From the NCBI GenBank assembly GCA_963748095.1, contig CAVVIO010000001.1, positions 186,001 through 250,000 on the forward strand: a stretch of 64,000 bases of DNA, written 5' to 3'. Below the pieces are notes generated by a model. The model was not told the DNA's origin, did not search any database, and was given only the letters and a program-made list of their open reading frames with translations. Below are positions 45,373 through 55,104 of the stretch, piece by piece (the stretch's first letter is position 1; every line of letters starts with the position of its first letter). The DNA comes from CAVVIO01 sp963748095 (GTDB lineage: Bacteria; Bacteroidota; Bacteroidia; Bacteroidales; UBA10428). Made by a program: the position numbers and the translations under genes.

Positions 45373-45648
45373 TTATTTTGGAACATTGTTTACCATTGTA
45401 TTCACCACGTCTGTTTCGGTTGAATCGTTTTCCATACTGGTTACTATATTATTACAATTAGTAAAATAAACATAATGTCCCCGGTCATAAAAACAATATA
45501 CTTTACAGCCGTCGTGTTCAAATAAATATTCCACCTCGTAGGTTTTGTTGTTTCCAGGCCTTATCTGTGAAATGGGTTGTTGTGTACTGCATGAAAAGAG
45601 AGGAATAAAAAGGATGAATAAAGCTGAAGTTTTGATGAGTGTTTTTAT
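45373..45648 (-). pseudogene. Lipoprotein copy 2, start codon ATG changed to ATA
   Basis: The frame is fully open for 91 codons with the same length as copy 1 (lipobox ...LFSC, VEYLFEHDGCKVYCFYDRGH), but the initiation codon reads ATA. No alternative ATG, GTG or TTG lies in frame nearby, and the upstream frame closes with TGA. The C-terminus has diverged (TETDVVNTMVNNVPK). ATA is a very weak initiator, so the gene is probably silent; otherwise the frame would have been an ordinary lipoprotein. Confidence 0.7.
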
Positions 45649-45780
45649 GGTGGTTAAATTTTGGTTTATGTATAAATGTATACAAGGGAGATGCCAAACT
45701 TTTACATTCTTTCAGTTTAGTAAAAGATTTGAGTTTGAAAAGGTAAAATGACGATCAATCATCAAAATTCCGGAAGATTC
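45373..45780. repeat. Direct repeat copy 2 (about 408 bp)
   Basis: Second copy of the segment at 42422-42829. It retains only the final bases of the ZU5-like pseudogene and then runs into unrelated DNA at 45781. Confidence 0.85.
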
Positions 45781-45845
45781 ATTTCTTTTGTCAATTCCTG
45801 TTAACCCGGCATGCCTGCTAATTCCTGAGCTTATATCAACGGAGA

Positions 45846-48800
45846 TTATTTTATTTTAATTGTTTTGATTTCATTGTTTGCACTAAAGGTTGGGAAATAC
45901 ATTAATTCGATTTTTGCCGGATTTATTGTATATACACCTGTGTACCTCGGGACAAGCTCAATCACGAAAGAATAATTGCCTTTTGACAGGGATTCACAAA
46001 AGACAGAAGTTTCATTTTTGAAGTATTCACGGTGTGATTCATTCCCATAGTAGTTTTTTTTGTCGGAATATGAGCAACCTGCCGGTATCGGAATGTTTAT
46101 CATAACATATTCCGCATCTTTTTTCACAGTTACATGTACAACAAGTTTTACTTCTTTACCGGCTGTTAAAACAGGAGCCGGTTCCGGATCAAAATGGCTT
46201 GTTATTTCAAAATCTTCATTTTTAACCTTCGGAGAACTGTTCCAGTATCTTTGATAGCTGGTAAAATAAACCGGAAAATCACCTGATTTTGAAATTCCCA
46301 AATGACTTTCAGGATCAACTTTCATTTCAAATGGAAATTCCGTAACCGTTTTATTTATATCTCCTCTAATTGTTAAAGCCGGTTTGGTTAATTTAGTTTT
46401 ATTTCCCAGCAAATCCGGTAAAATCGTCTCTACAATCTGCGAAGATTCATAGGTGTTTCTCCAATATCCGCGTTTTCTGTTTTCCAGGAAGTAGTTACGG
46501 ATCTTTCCCAATGTTTCGTTATGATCCAGGGAATCGGATTTTAATATACGATAGACCAGCAACGTATTTTGCAGATCATTTGTCAGTAAATTGTATCCCT
46601 GTTGTTCATCAGTATAATAGACATTTCCAAACAACGTTGTTTTTTTATAAGATGCCAGTGTATCCAGGTTGTAATTGAGATTACACAATTGTTTTAAGCG
46701 TATGATCTCAAGAATTTCACTAAATGACAACTTTCTTGTTTTTTCCAGGCCGGAAATATATGACTGAAAGTTAACACTGGCTTCGAGCAGATTTAAGATT
46801 TTCAATATTCTGACCCGGGTATAAAAATCCTGTTTGTTTTCAAGTTTCCAGATCAAATTTTCAATGATCTGATCCTTATTAATCTGTGATTCATACCCGA
46901 GACTTTCTGCATGCGAAAGTGCTTCGAGAACATGCAGGCTTATCCATAAGTTTTCATTTGAGTCTTTCCACCAGCCCCATAATCCGTTTTCCTTTTGGTT
47001 TTTTCTTAAAAGACGGATTAGCTTTATAACCTCATTCTCATTTTTGAATCTTTCGCCTTTATATCCGGCAATATTTTTTTCTGCCAGCAAAGCCTTGAGC
47101 TTGGAGGCCAATTGTTCATTGCAGGAATATTTATAGTGGATTATATGACTGATCTCGTCCTCCAGGATATTCAGAATATCAGCCCGGGCATACAAACTTA
47201 CCTTACCTAATCCCGGATTAAAAGCTAATTGCAGGGTTGTGTCTTTATCAAGCACATAAAACTTTCCGTCCGTTTCTTCCAGCCCGACGGGAAAGACAGG
47301 GATCTTCCTGATTTCGCCATCGAAATAACCGTCTTCTTTTTCAAGAAAGTATTTTACAGACAGGGAATCATTCAATGCAACTACCGGTAATGTATCGACT
47401 ATTGAATTGGTGCAGTACCCTGTGTCGACAAATTTGTTATCACCGTTTATTTCAAATTGTCGTGCGACATTTATCGAATCGGAAGTATAATTCAGGACTT
47501 TCCCCAGCGCGTAAGTTGTATCTGTCCGTACAAGGAATCTCGGGACAGCAAGCTGTGCCATCAGGGGTTTATATGATTTTATCATACCTTCTGTATGGCC
47601 GGATTGCCTTTTACTGCCCATTGCGAGGAAATAGGTTTCCCAGCTGGTGACATCATCCGGAAAAGTGACGTCAAAACCTGCTTTCCCGTCTTCATCGGTT
47701 GTTAGTTTTGGTCTCCAGAAAGCATAATCGGAAAAGTTTTCCCGTATGGAACTTGATTTTGTTGCTGCCTCAAAAAAAGTGTTATCATAGTCGGCTCCTT
47801 TACTGGAAGGATCCTTTGCCAGCCGATATGTTCCCGGCAGGGTCTCTATTATAACAACACCATTAGCACCCCTGGAACCATAAATAGCAGTTGCATTTTC
47901 ATCTATAAGCGTTTCAATCTTTTGGATTTTTGCCGGATCCAGTTCCGAAATATCACCGGTATAAACATTTCCGTTTACAATAATCAAGGGAGTTTTATCA
48001 AATTCAACAGTTGAATTACCACGTATTCTAATTTCCATGCCATTGCCGGGACCTCCTTTTGATACAATAGCTACACCCGCAACTTTTCCCTGTAAACTCT
48101 GAGATATATTACCGCTTATTCCCGGGATACCCCTTATAAGATTTTTAGATACCACTGTTATTGCTGAAGCGGTCAGCGTTGATTTTTTAGTAGTTCCATA
48201 TCCTATCACTACAACCTCATCAAGATGCATCTCGCCGGGAGATAAATGAGCATCTACCACATTGTTATATTCAATGGATTTGTCAACAGGAACATACCCG
48301 ATGAATGAGAAATTCAGCATGGTTTTCCCTACAGGCACTTTCAACGAATAATATCCGCTAATATCCGTAAGGGTTCCATAGGTAGTTCCATTAATCAATA
48401 CATTTACTCCCGGCAACGGTTCTCCTGATTTTGCATCATACACATGGCCTTCAACCACATCACCTACGCCTGTATACCTGAATTGCTGCTGATATCTGTT
48501 ATAGATCTGCCTGAGTTCTTTCTCCTCGTCATTGTAGTATGGATATGGTTTAAACAGTGTTTCTTCAATTAATTTGCTTACATAAATACTAAATGTATCT
48601 TTTTTTAAAATATGTGGTTGGGTGAATTTATAATAATTAATCCCGTTTGGCTGAATGTATACGGAATCTTCGATTTGGTATTTTGCCCCGGAATAGAAAA
48701 GAATTAATTTATAATATCCTTTTTGCAATTCATGTATCAGTGAAGTATTGCCCGGATAAACCCGCAAAAACTCATGATTATCGTATCGGAATACCAGGAT

Positions 48801-51800
48801 ATTCAGCGGAATATCCTGAACGTTCCCCTTTTCACCTGTGAAATTAAGAAGAAGACGTCCGGCTCCCGGTTTTGTTGAGTTGGGATACCTATACCTTGCT
48901 GTCAGGTATCTTTTTTTGTCAAGGTAATCTTTCCATTGGTTTTCAAGTTTTTTTCTTGTTAGGATGAGATCACTCAACCTGTTTTCCGGATGATAAAGAC
49001 TTAAATAATCAGGATATGATTTTTCATCCACGCTCCGCATTTTGAGCAAACCGGGAGAAAAGTCGTATTCAAAAAAAGGTTCGTGGTAAAAATCAGTTGA
49101 AAAACTGTCGATAAGATGAAATGTTACATTTCCTGCTACCGGACCTGCAAAATTTTTATAAAGCCGGGTATTTAATTCAGGGTTGAGAAACTGAACCGTA
49201 TTTCCCTGCTCAATATATGCATACCGTTCACCGAAATTATTCCGGTAAGGGAAAATGTAGTTGTACAACACCCGTTTTTCAAAAGCACTTAACGAAGGCT
49301 CTGCCTTTCTGACGCTTACATTTTTAAGATGAGTTTCCTCGTTTAAGCTGATGATCGTTTTTTTACCCGGTTCGAAATAGAGTTTATCTATTATAATTTC
49401 CCGATCACTTGTTCGTAGTTTAATTTGGTGATAACCGCTTTCTATTCTGAAAGAATACGGTTGAGAATTGGTTGACCAGCTGAAATATACAGGCTTGCTA
49501 TCCACATAAATTACATGTACGGGAAGAATTTCTCCGTTCCGGACGACAAATGGAGAAAACTGGGTATAAGAATCCGGTGACCGATATACAAACCGGTAAA
49601 TGGTGTTTTCCGGATAGATAAACCGGTAATATTCAATGGTGTCTAACCCGGCTAGTATTTTCCATGCATTGTAATCCAAATTCAGCCCGGGATGAGCACT
49701 AAGATCAAAATTTTTAAAACTGAAATTATTGATAACGGTTTTATTTTTTCTGCTTTTGCCCAGGTAAGGAACGGCCGGAGGAGAATAACCGAATTTCTTT
49801 GTTACGGAAAAAGCAGTCAGGTCAACGCCTTCTACGGGTTTACCGCTGAGGTCTGTTACCAATACTTCAATATGTGATTTCTGGCCCGGATATACAATTT
49901 TTGGTTGAATAACAGACACAGTTAAATTTTTATCGACCAGCGGGATGCGATAATTTTCCTCCCTGATACGGCCTCCCCACAAATATCGTATCGACACAAA
50001 ATAGTTTTGTCTGGACCCCGATTTGTAATGTATGTTTAACGAATCGGTATAGCCGGCAGCCCGCTGGCTGTTCCTTTTATAAACAGTGTAGCTGAAAGGT
50101 ATATTGCGCGGATTATCTACAACGATAATGACCGAATCGCATGTACGTTTGGAATAACACTGAAGCAGCGAAGGTTCATCAGCAATGTTGATGGATGCGT
50201 TTAAGCTGTCGGATTTAATGATATATGATGAATAATACGGATTTAATTCCGTTGTACAGGGGGTAGTTCCCCTTAAAACAGGTGTTTCGTTTCCGAAATT
50301 GTCTTCACCTGTAATGACAACGTTTTTATGCTGTTGCCTTCCGTTTTCAGCATAAGTAAATTGTATGGAATCCGTCAGCAGCTTACCGGTTAACTCTTCT
50401 GATTTATAATAATAGTTAACCTTTTTATCTGCCTTAACAGTTTCGTTATCTGAAGTAAGTAACCGTACATTGATAGTATAATCAAAATTGATTTTCGGGA
50501 AAGTTGAATCCGGCAGGACAATCTCTGTCTCTCCGGCAGGATCAAGTTTCTTTTCAAGAAACAGCAGGGTGTCGGGAACATAGACATAGTTATCGAAATA
50601 TTTATTTATTGACGTTGGAGTAACGAGTATTTCAACTCTTGCGTCCTGAAGATTCAGATCATTTTCGTCGGTTCCCTTTACAAACAACGTTGCCTTTTGA
50701 CCTCTGAATTGTTCTTTATTTTCCAGTCTTATGGAGAGTTGATTTTTAGAGAGCTCGTAATCTTCGTATTTATAACTGCCGCTGATATACTCTTTTCTTT
50801 TGTTTAATTCCAGGTAAACGGTGTAGTTCCTGTCAAGTTGTAGTTGCAGCGAATCGTGAAGAAAAAACGCGTATTCATATCCACCTTTGCGGTAAGGTGC
50901 CAGTTGTGTCAGTTCAATCTTCTTTCGGGCTGTCTGTAAAATAACCTTTACCTGTTTATCAACCGAACGGCCTTTTTTGGTTACCAGAAATGCTTTGAAT
51001 TTCACAGTATCTCCCGGCAAATATTTTGGTTTATTGAATACAATGTACCCGGTATGGTTTCTTCTGAATTTATCAGTTGTGTAATAACCACAATAATAAT
51101 CGTCAAACATACAGGCAACTTTGCGAAAGGATTTTACAAAGAAATTCTTTGTCCTGTTGATTGTGCCCTGGGGCCAGCCCCGTATAACAGATTTAACACC
51201 GTCTACCGGCAGATAAATGATAAAATTAACAGGTATCCACACGTATTTTACCGGAGTGCCGTAAACAGCCTTGCGTATTCCCCTTTTTACAAATGAATTG
51301 TTATATTGCCTGGAGAGGTTGTAATAAGTAGTAAATCCGTTATAACTTACCTTAAGTAACCCCTTTTGATTCGATTTCTTATCAATGTATGATTGTGTTT
51401 TTATATTAAAGTGAAGGGTCTTCATTCTTACACTCACATCCGCATTACGGATGATATTTCCTTTCAGGTCGTAAATCTGTATGCACAAGTCCGTGTTATT
51501 GTTCAGTATAAAAACATCGAAGTTTTGTATGGTTGTAATTGAAAATTTCTGTTTGTTTTTTTCCGCGTATGTTTTTAAATAATGGCCAGGGGGTAGCGCA
51601 GGAATATGTTGACTGTCGGTCGGGAATGAGGCGGTTAACGTGTGGAAGAAGGATTCATCAACTTTCCGGAAATCATTTTTATAGATTTTTTTAGCCTCTT
51701 TATCGGTGATCTTATAGATATAAGTATAGTAACTGGTTTGTCGGCTTCTGATTAATTTCTGACCATTTACAGGGAAACATATAAACAGAATAAGAACAAT

Positions 51801-51836
51801 GAAGAATAGATTTAATTTTTGAAGGATTTTTTTCAT
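45846..51836 (-). CDS. Alpha-2-macroglobulin-like protein with inserted CarboxypepD-reg and TonB-plug domains
   Basis: A 1996-residue exported protein with signal peptide LNLFFIVLILFICFPVNGQ. The N-terminal two-thirds contain macroglobulin (MG) domains, for example NHTGYIVFNKPKYLPGDTVKFKAFLV (MG2-type). At about 1125-1195 lies a CarboxypepD-regulatory-like domain (VEGHVYDAKSGEPLPGVNVLI, GTLTDISGYYSLKVPVGK), and at about 1200-1340 a TonB-plug-like domain (VVVIGYGTTKKSTLT, GNISQSLQGKVAGVAIV, IYGSRGANGVVIIET). The A2M part resumes at about 1380 (FWRPKLTTDEDGKAGFDVTFPDDVTSWETYFLAMG) with a thioester-like C-N-E-Q at about 1572 and an alpha-helical toroid after it. Bacterial A2Ms trap proteases; the plug insertion suggests a link to the outer membrane. 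The role is inferred. Confidence 0.85.
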   Translation of the reverse strand: MKKILQKLNLFFIVLILFICFPVNGQKLIRSRQTSYYTYIYKITDKEAKKIYKNDFRKVDESFFHTLTASFPTDSQHIPALPPGHYLKTYAEKNKQKFSITTIQNFDVFILNNNTDLCIQIYDLKGNIIRNADVSVRMKTLHFNIKTQSYIDKKSNQKGLLKVSYNGFTTYYNLSRQYNNSFVKRGIRKAVYGTPVKYVWIPVNFIIYLPVDGVKSVIRGWPQGTINRTKNFFVKSFRKVACMFDDYYCGYYTTDKFRRNHTGYIVFNKPKYLPGDTVKFKAFLVTKKGRSVDKQVKVILQTARKKIELTQLAPYRKGGYEYAFFLHDSLQLQLDRNYTVYLELNKRKEYISGSYKYEDYELSKNQLSIRLENKEQFRGQKATLFVKGTDENDLNLQDARVEILVTPTSINKYFDNYVYVPDTLLFLEKKLDPAGETEIVLPDSTFPKINFDYTINVRLLTSDNETVKADKKVNYYYKSEELTGKLLTDSIQFTYAENGRQQHKNVVITGEDNFGNETPVLRGTTPCTTELNPYYSSYIIKSDSLNASINIADEPSLLQCYSKRTCDSVIIVVDNPRNIPFSYTVYKRNSQRAAGYTDSLNIHYKSGSRQNYFVSIRYLWGGRIREENYRIPLVDKNLTVSVIQPKIVYPGQKSHIEVLVTDLSGKPVEGVDLTAFSVTKKFGYSPPAVPYLGKSRKNKTVINNFSFKNFDLSAHPGLNLDYNAWKILAGLDTIEYYRFIYPENTIYRFVYRSPDSYTQFSPFVVRNGEILPVHVIYVDSKPVYFSWSTNSQPYSFRIESGYHQIKLRTSDREIIIDKLYFEPGKKTIISLNEETHLKNVSVRKAEPSLSAFEKRVLYNYIFPYRNNFGERYAYIEQGNTVQFLNPELNTRLYKNFAGPVAGNVTFHLIDSFSTDFYHEPFFEYDFSPGLLKMRSVDEKSYPDYLSLYHPENRLSDLILTRKKLENQWKDYLDKKRYLTARYRYPNSTKPGAGRLLLNFTGEKGNVQDIPLNILVFRYDNHEFLRVYPGNTSLIHELQKGYYKLILFYSGAKYQIEDSVYIQPNGINYYKFTQPHILKKDTFSIYVSKLIEETLFKPYPYYNDEEKELRQIYNRYQQQFRYTGVGDVVEGHVYDAKSGEPLPGVNVLINGTTYGTLTDISGYYSLKVPVGKTMLNFSFIGYVPVDKSIEYNNVVDAHLSPGEMHLDEVVVIGYGTTKKSTLTASAITVVSKNLIRGIPGISGNISQSLQGKVAGVAIVSKGGPGNGMEIRIRGNSTVEFDKTPLIIVNGNVYTGDISELDPAKIQKIETLIDENATAIYGSRGANGVVIIETLPGTYRLAKDPSSKGADYDNTFFEAATKSSSIRENFSDYAFWRPKLTTDEDGKAGFDVTFPDDVTSWETYFLAMGSKRQSGHTEGMIKSYKPLMAQLAVPRFLVRTDTTYALGKVLNYTSDSINVARQFEINGDNKFVDTGYCTNSIVDTLPVVALNDSLSVKYFLEKEDGYFDGEIRKIPVFPVGLEETDGKFYVLDKDTTLQLAFNPGLGKVSLYARADILNILEDEISHIIHYKYSCNEQLASKLKALLAEKNIAGYKGERFKNENEVIKLIRLLRKNQKENGLWGWWKDSNENLWISLHVLEALSHAESLGYESQINKDQIIENLIWKLENKQDFYTRVRILKILNLLEASVNFQSYISGLEKTRKLSFSEILEIIRLKQLCNLNYNLDTLASYKKTTLFGNVYYTDEQQGYNLLTNDLQNTLLVYRILKSDSLDHNETLGKIRNYFLENRKRGYWRNTYESSQIVETILPDLLGNKTKLTKPALTIRGDINKTVTEFPFEMKVDPESHLGISKSGDFPVYFTSYQRYWNSSPKVKNEDFEITSHFDPEPAPVLTAGKEVKLVVHVTVKKDAEYVMINIPIPAGCSYSDKKNYYGNESHREYFKNETSVFCESLSKGNYSFVIELVPRYTGVYTINPAKIELMYFPTFSANNEIKTIKIK

Positions 51837-52458
51837 CTTTTTAACTGGTTATTTTAAAGATGCAGTATACTGCATAATTCCATAAAAAATGGTTTTATCG
51901 AACGGTTCTGAAATCTGTAATTCCCGGTTTTTTGTATTGATAGCTTTCAGGTTTATTATCGGTTAATTATTCATATGATAAAATAAAATACTATTAAAGG
52001 ATCAGTCTATATATTTATCCTGTAATAAACTCATTTTAGGGTTAATTGAAACACATATTAGTTTTATTATTCTGTTAAATGCACCGTTTGCATCACTTAC
52101 ATCTACTTTCAACGACAGTTATACGAATTAAATGTAAAAGTTATTCCGGTAAAAAGCAAATCTGAGCGTATAACTTTTTGATTATATGTTATGAATATCA
52201 CCTTTTAACAGATACCTGTTCTGATTTCCTTAATAGAAACAAACAACAGTTGTTCTTAAAAACAAACAATGTAGTTTAGTTTTATTGTAACAGATTAGAA
52301 AAGTTATTAAAAATAAAAAACCGAAGGGGTTGCGGCCAATTGGTGTTTTTTTAACTTGTTTTCGGTTATGAAAAATTTGGTAAATAGAGCTTCCGTTCTA
52401 TATAAATATTTATCTTAACATAAGACATATATTTTTAAAAGCATTGATTTGTTTTTCT
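51837..52458. other. Divergent intergenic region upstream of the A2M-like and PAP2 genes
   Basis: About 620 AT-rich bases without an ORF of interest. At 52317-52350 a short AACC/GGTT stem followed by T-rich sequence on the minus strand is too weak to call. Promoters for both flanking genes must lie here, but no good TAnnTTTG/TTTG pair stands out. Confidence 0.4.
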
Positions 52459-53046
52459 ATGAAAAGGGTTGCTATTCCACTATTATTACTTTTTCTCTTC
52501 TATCCCGTTGTATCCGGACAAAACGCCGATATCAGCATCTTGCGCAACATAAATTTAAACAGAAACACTGCTTTGGATCCGGCTTTCCGGTTTGTGAGCA
52601 ACTCGGTAGCACCTGTTGTAATTGCAGCACCAATTACAATGTATGGCCTGGGGATGTATAAAAAAGATTCTGTTTTAAAAAAGGATGCAATTTATATAGG
52701 AGCCACAATACTTACCTCGGTTATCATCAGTAATGTGTTAAAATACAGCGTTAACCGCGAACGTCCGTTTGATAAATTTCCGGATATTGTGGATGCAATG
52801 AGCGTTCACAGTCCTTCGTTTCCTTCGGGCCACACTTCACAGGCGTTCTCACTTGCAACCTCACTCAGCCTTACGTACCCCAAGTGGTTTGTTATTATTC
52901 CCGGCTACATTTGGGCAGGTACAGTTGCCTATTCGCGCATGGACCTGGGTGTACATTATCCTTCGGATGTATTGATCGGGGCCCTGATCGGATCGGGCAG
53001 TGCCTTCCTGTGTTATAAGATCAATCAGAAACTGAGAAAATACTGA
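52459..53046 (+). CDS. PAP2-family phosphatase
   Basis: A 195-residue membrane-bound type 2 phosphatidic acid phosphatase. The three conserved blocks are complete: LKYSVNRERPFDKFPD (KxxxxxxRP), SPSFPSGHTSQAFSLA (PSGH) and YSRMDLGVHYPSDVLIGALIG (SRxxxxxHxxxD). It has a signal-like N-terminus (MKRVAIPLLLLFLFYPVVSGQ) and several hydrophobic helices. Such enzymes dephosphorylate undecaprenyl pyrophosphate, phosphatidate or phosphatidylglycerophosphate at the periplasmic face. ATG 52459 is preferred over the TTG at 52444. It is convergent with the 7TM-DISM gene. Confidence 0.9.
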   Translation: MKRVAIPLLLLFLFYPVVSGQNADISILRNINLNRNTALDPAFRFVSNSVAPVVIAAPITMYGLGMYKKDSVLKKDAIYIGATILTSVIISNVLKYSVNRERPFDKFPDIVDAMSVHSPSFPSGHTSQAFSLATSLSLTYPKWFVIIPGYIWAGTVAYSRMDLGVHYPSDVLIGALIGSGSAFLCYKINQKLRKY

Positions 53047-53186
53047 TCGAAATAAGGGGTTTGTACGGGCCGTTATGGAAAAATGGAGCTTTAAATTCCT
53101 GATAACAGGTAGGGAAGGAGATAACGTTATAAAAAACAAAAAAGGTCCGGATGTCATACTTTAAAGCAGAAGGAATATTTTTCGTT

Positions 53187-54965
53187 TTAAATTTTAATCA
53201 GGTAATCATAAATATCTTTATCCGAAATAAGCCCCATTTTTTTGCGCATACGGGTTTTTGCTTTACGAACCGATTCGGATTCCACGTGCAGAAATTCCGC
53301 GATTTCTCTGTTGCTTAGATTTATCCTGATATAGGCACATATCCTTGTTTCATGTTGTGTGAGCGAGGGGTGTACGAGCTTTAAATATTCAAAGAAACCC
53401 GGGTGGATCTTTTCAAAATGCATCAAATATTTGTCACCCTCATTTGTATTTAACGATAACCGGATCGTTTTTAACAACTCAGAATGAATATATTTATCTT
53501 CTGATTTTACAGGCGATATTTTTATCAGTTCTCCTTCAATTTGCTTTAATATTTTGTCTGTTGATGTTTTTTGCATCAATGCAGAAAGCAGTTCTCTTTC
53601 CTTAGTCTGAATAAGTTCATCGGATTTCGCCTGAACCATACTTTTCAAATTTCTATTGTAATTTTCAAGTTTTTTTGTCAAGCTTAAATTCTGTTTGTTT
53701 GTACGTGAAGAATCGACAGATAAAGCGAAAGACTGAAAAAGAATAAAACCAACCAGACCGTAATGCAGGGTGTATTCAAAATAAAATATTCGATTGAAAA
53801 TCAGTATCTCAAAAAGCACAGAAAGCAAAAAGATTAAAATTCCAACGGAGACCAGCCATCTGTACGAGGATTTAGAAAAGAATGATTTAATTGTCCTGAA
53901 AAATAAATAAACAAAGCCGGTTATGACAACTACCTGAAGATAATGTGCCCCCACCGACACGGTATAAATCGGGAAAAACATTGTGAACAGTACACAACCT
54001 GTAATAAAATACAGATATATAGTAATAATTCTTTTTCCCAGCCACTCAGGATAAACACTATCAATAAACAGAAAAAAAATCAGAGAGATTATATAAACTA
54101 ATGAAATGGCAATTTTAAGATAGAGCACAACATGATTTTGGATCAGGGGATCAAAAACCTTAATATCAGAAAGTAATGCCTGGCGCAAAAAAATAAATAA
54201 TGCCAGCAGTCCGAACCAGAGCAATGAAATTCTTTTCTTATCTAACGAATACAAACCAAGATGGTATAAAGCCATCATTAATATAATCCCAAGCACAAAG
54301 GCATCAATAATCTGCTGCGTAGTGGCTCTTTCTACAATATCTGATTTATTCCCTATCAGGAATGCTTCACGAAAACCTCCATATTCTTCACGATAATTGG
54401 CCGTTTGCAATACAAGTTCATTGGCTCCTTTCTTTGGTAAAAACATAGCAATTGTGTTAATTTTGGCAGGTACCGTTTTTGCCTTCGATGTTCCGGGTAT
54501 ACCTCCGTCCGCTATCAACTTACCATTAATCCATAAACGGTATGCATTGCAATAATCCTTTATTTGAATGGCCATGGGACAAACAGTATCCATATATATG
54601 ATTGTTCTGTACGTGGCATGACCTTTTCCAGGCAGTTTTTCTCCATTTATTATTTTCCCATTCCAGCTATCAGGAAAATCCAGTCTGCATGTTTTTTCAG
54701 GAGCAGGTGTTTTTTTAAAGTCCCCGGGTGTAAGCAACTGATTCCAGTAAAAATCCATCTTGCCTTCTAATTTCTTTATTTCGTTCGGATGAATAATAAA
54801 TTGTGTTTGTTGAATGGCTGAACCAGGTTTGTCAACCATGCATTCAGCTTGAATTCCGTTGAAAAATCCTGAAGACACAATTATTGTCAGACCTGTAATG
54901 AAGGTTGTTTTGTATTTACTTCTATAAATAGTATTCAATGAGAATATAATTTTATCTGTTTTCAA
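53187..54965 (-). CDS. 7TM-DISM receptor fused to a LuxR-type DNA-binding domain
   Basis: A 592-residue one-component membrane regulator. After a signal-like segment (TTFITGLTIIVSSGFFNGIQA) there is a 7TMR-DISMED2-type extracytoplasmic domain (about 60-200; FPDSWNGK, GHATYRTIIY, YRLWINGKLIADGG), seven predicted helices (about 215-415), a coiled coil (about 420-480), and a LuxR-like helix-turn-helix (about 530-580; LTQHETRICAYIRINLSNREIAEFLHVESESVRKAKTRMRKKMGL). The signal may thus go directly to DNA. The only start in frame is TTG 54965; an upstream TGA closes the frame, so a non-ATG start is required. It is divergent from the giant adhesin gene and may regulate it. Confidence 0.87.
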   Translation of the reverse strand: MKTDKIIFSLNTIYRSKYKTTFITGLTIIVSSGFFNGIQAECMVDKPGSAIQQTQFIIHPNEIKKLEGKMDFYWNQLLTPGDFKKTPAPEKTCRLDFPDSWNGKIINGEKLPGKGHATYRTIIYMDTVCPMAIQIKDYCNAYRLWINGKLIADGGIPGTSKAKTVPAKINTIAMFLPKKGANELVLQTANYREEYGGFREAFLIGNKSDIVERATTQQIIDAFVLGIILMMALYHLGLYSLDKKRISLLWFGLLALFIFLRQALLSDIKVFDPLIQNHVVLYLKIAISLVYIISLIFFLFIDSVYPEWLGKRIITIYLYFITGCVLFTMFFPIYTVSVGAHYLQVVVITGFVYLFFRTIKSFFSKSSYRWLVSVGILIFLLSVLFEILIFNRIFYFEYTLHYGLVGFILFQSFALSVDSSRTNKQNLSLTKKLENYNRNLKSMVQAKSDELIQTKERELLSALMQKTSTDKILKQIEGELIKISPVKSEDKYIHSELLKTIRLSLNTNEGDKYLMHFEKIHPGFFEYLKLVHPSLTQHETRICAYIRINLSNREIAEFLHVESESVRKAKTRMRKKMGLISDKDIYDYLIKI

Positions 54966-55020
54966 TAAAAAAGAGGTACCTGATCAACAAAAATCGTTTT
55001 TTCACACTGATAAATAGACC

Positions 55021-55039
55021 TGTCCCGCATTTGTCCCGC
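55021..55039. promoter_or_regulatory. Direct repeat TGTCCCGC x2, possible operator
   Basis: TGTCCCGC occurs twice, 11 bases apart (55021-55028 and 55032-55039), one turn of the helix, in the 139-base divergent promoter region between the receptor-regulator and the adhesin gene. A site for the adjacent LuxR-type regulator is plausible but unproven. Confidence 0.5.
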
Positions 55040-55104
55040 TTTCAAATTTAAGGTTATTAAAAAGAAAAAATACTTTAGCCCGGTCAAATTTAAAATATAT
55101 TCTT

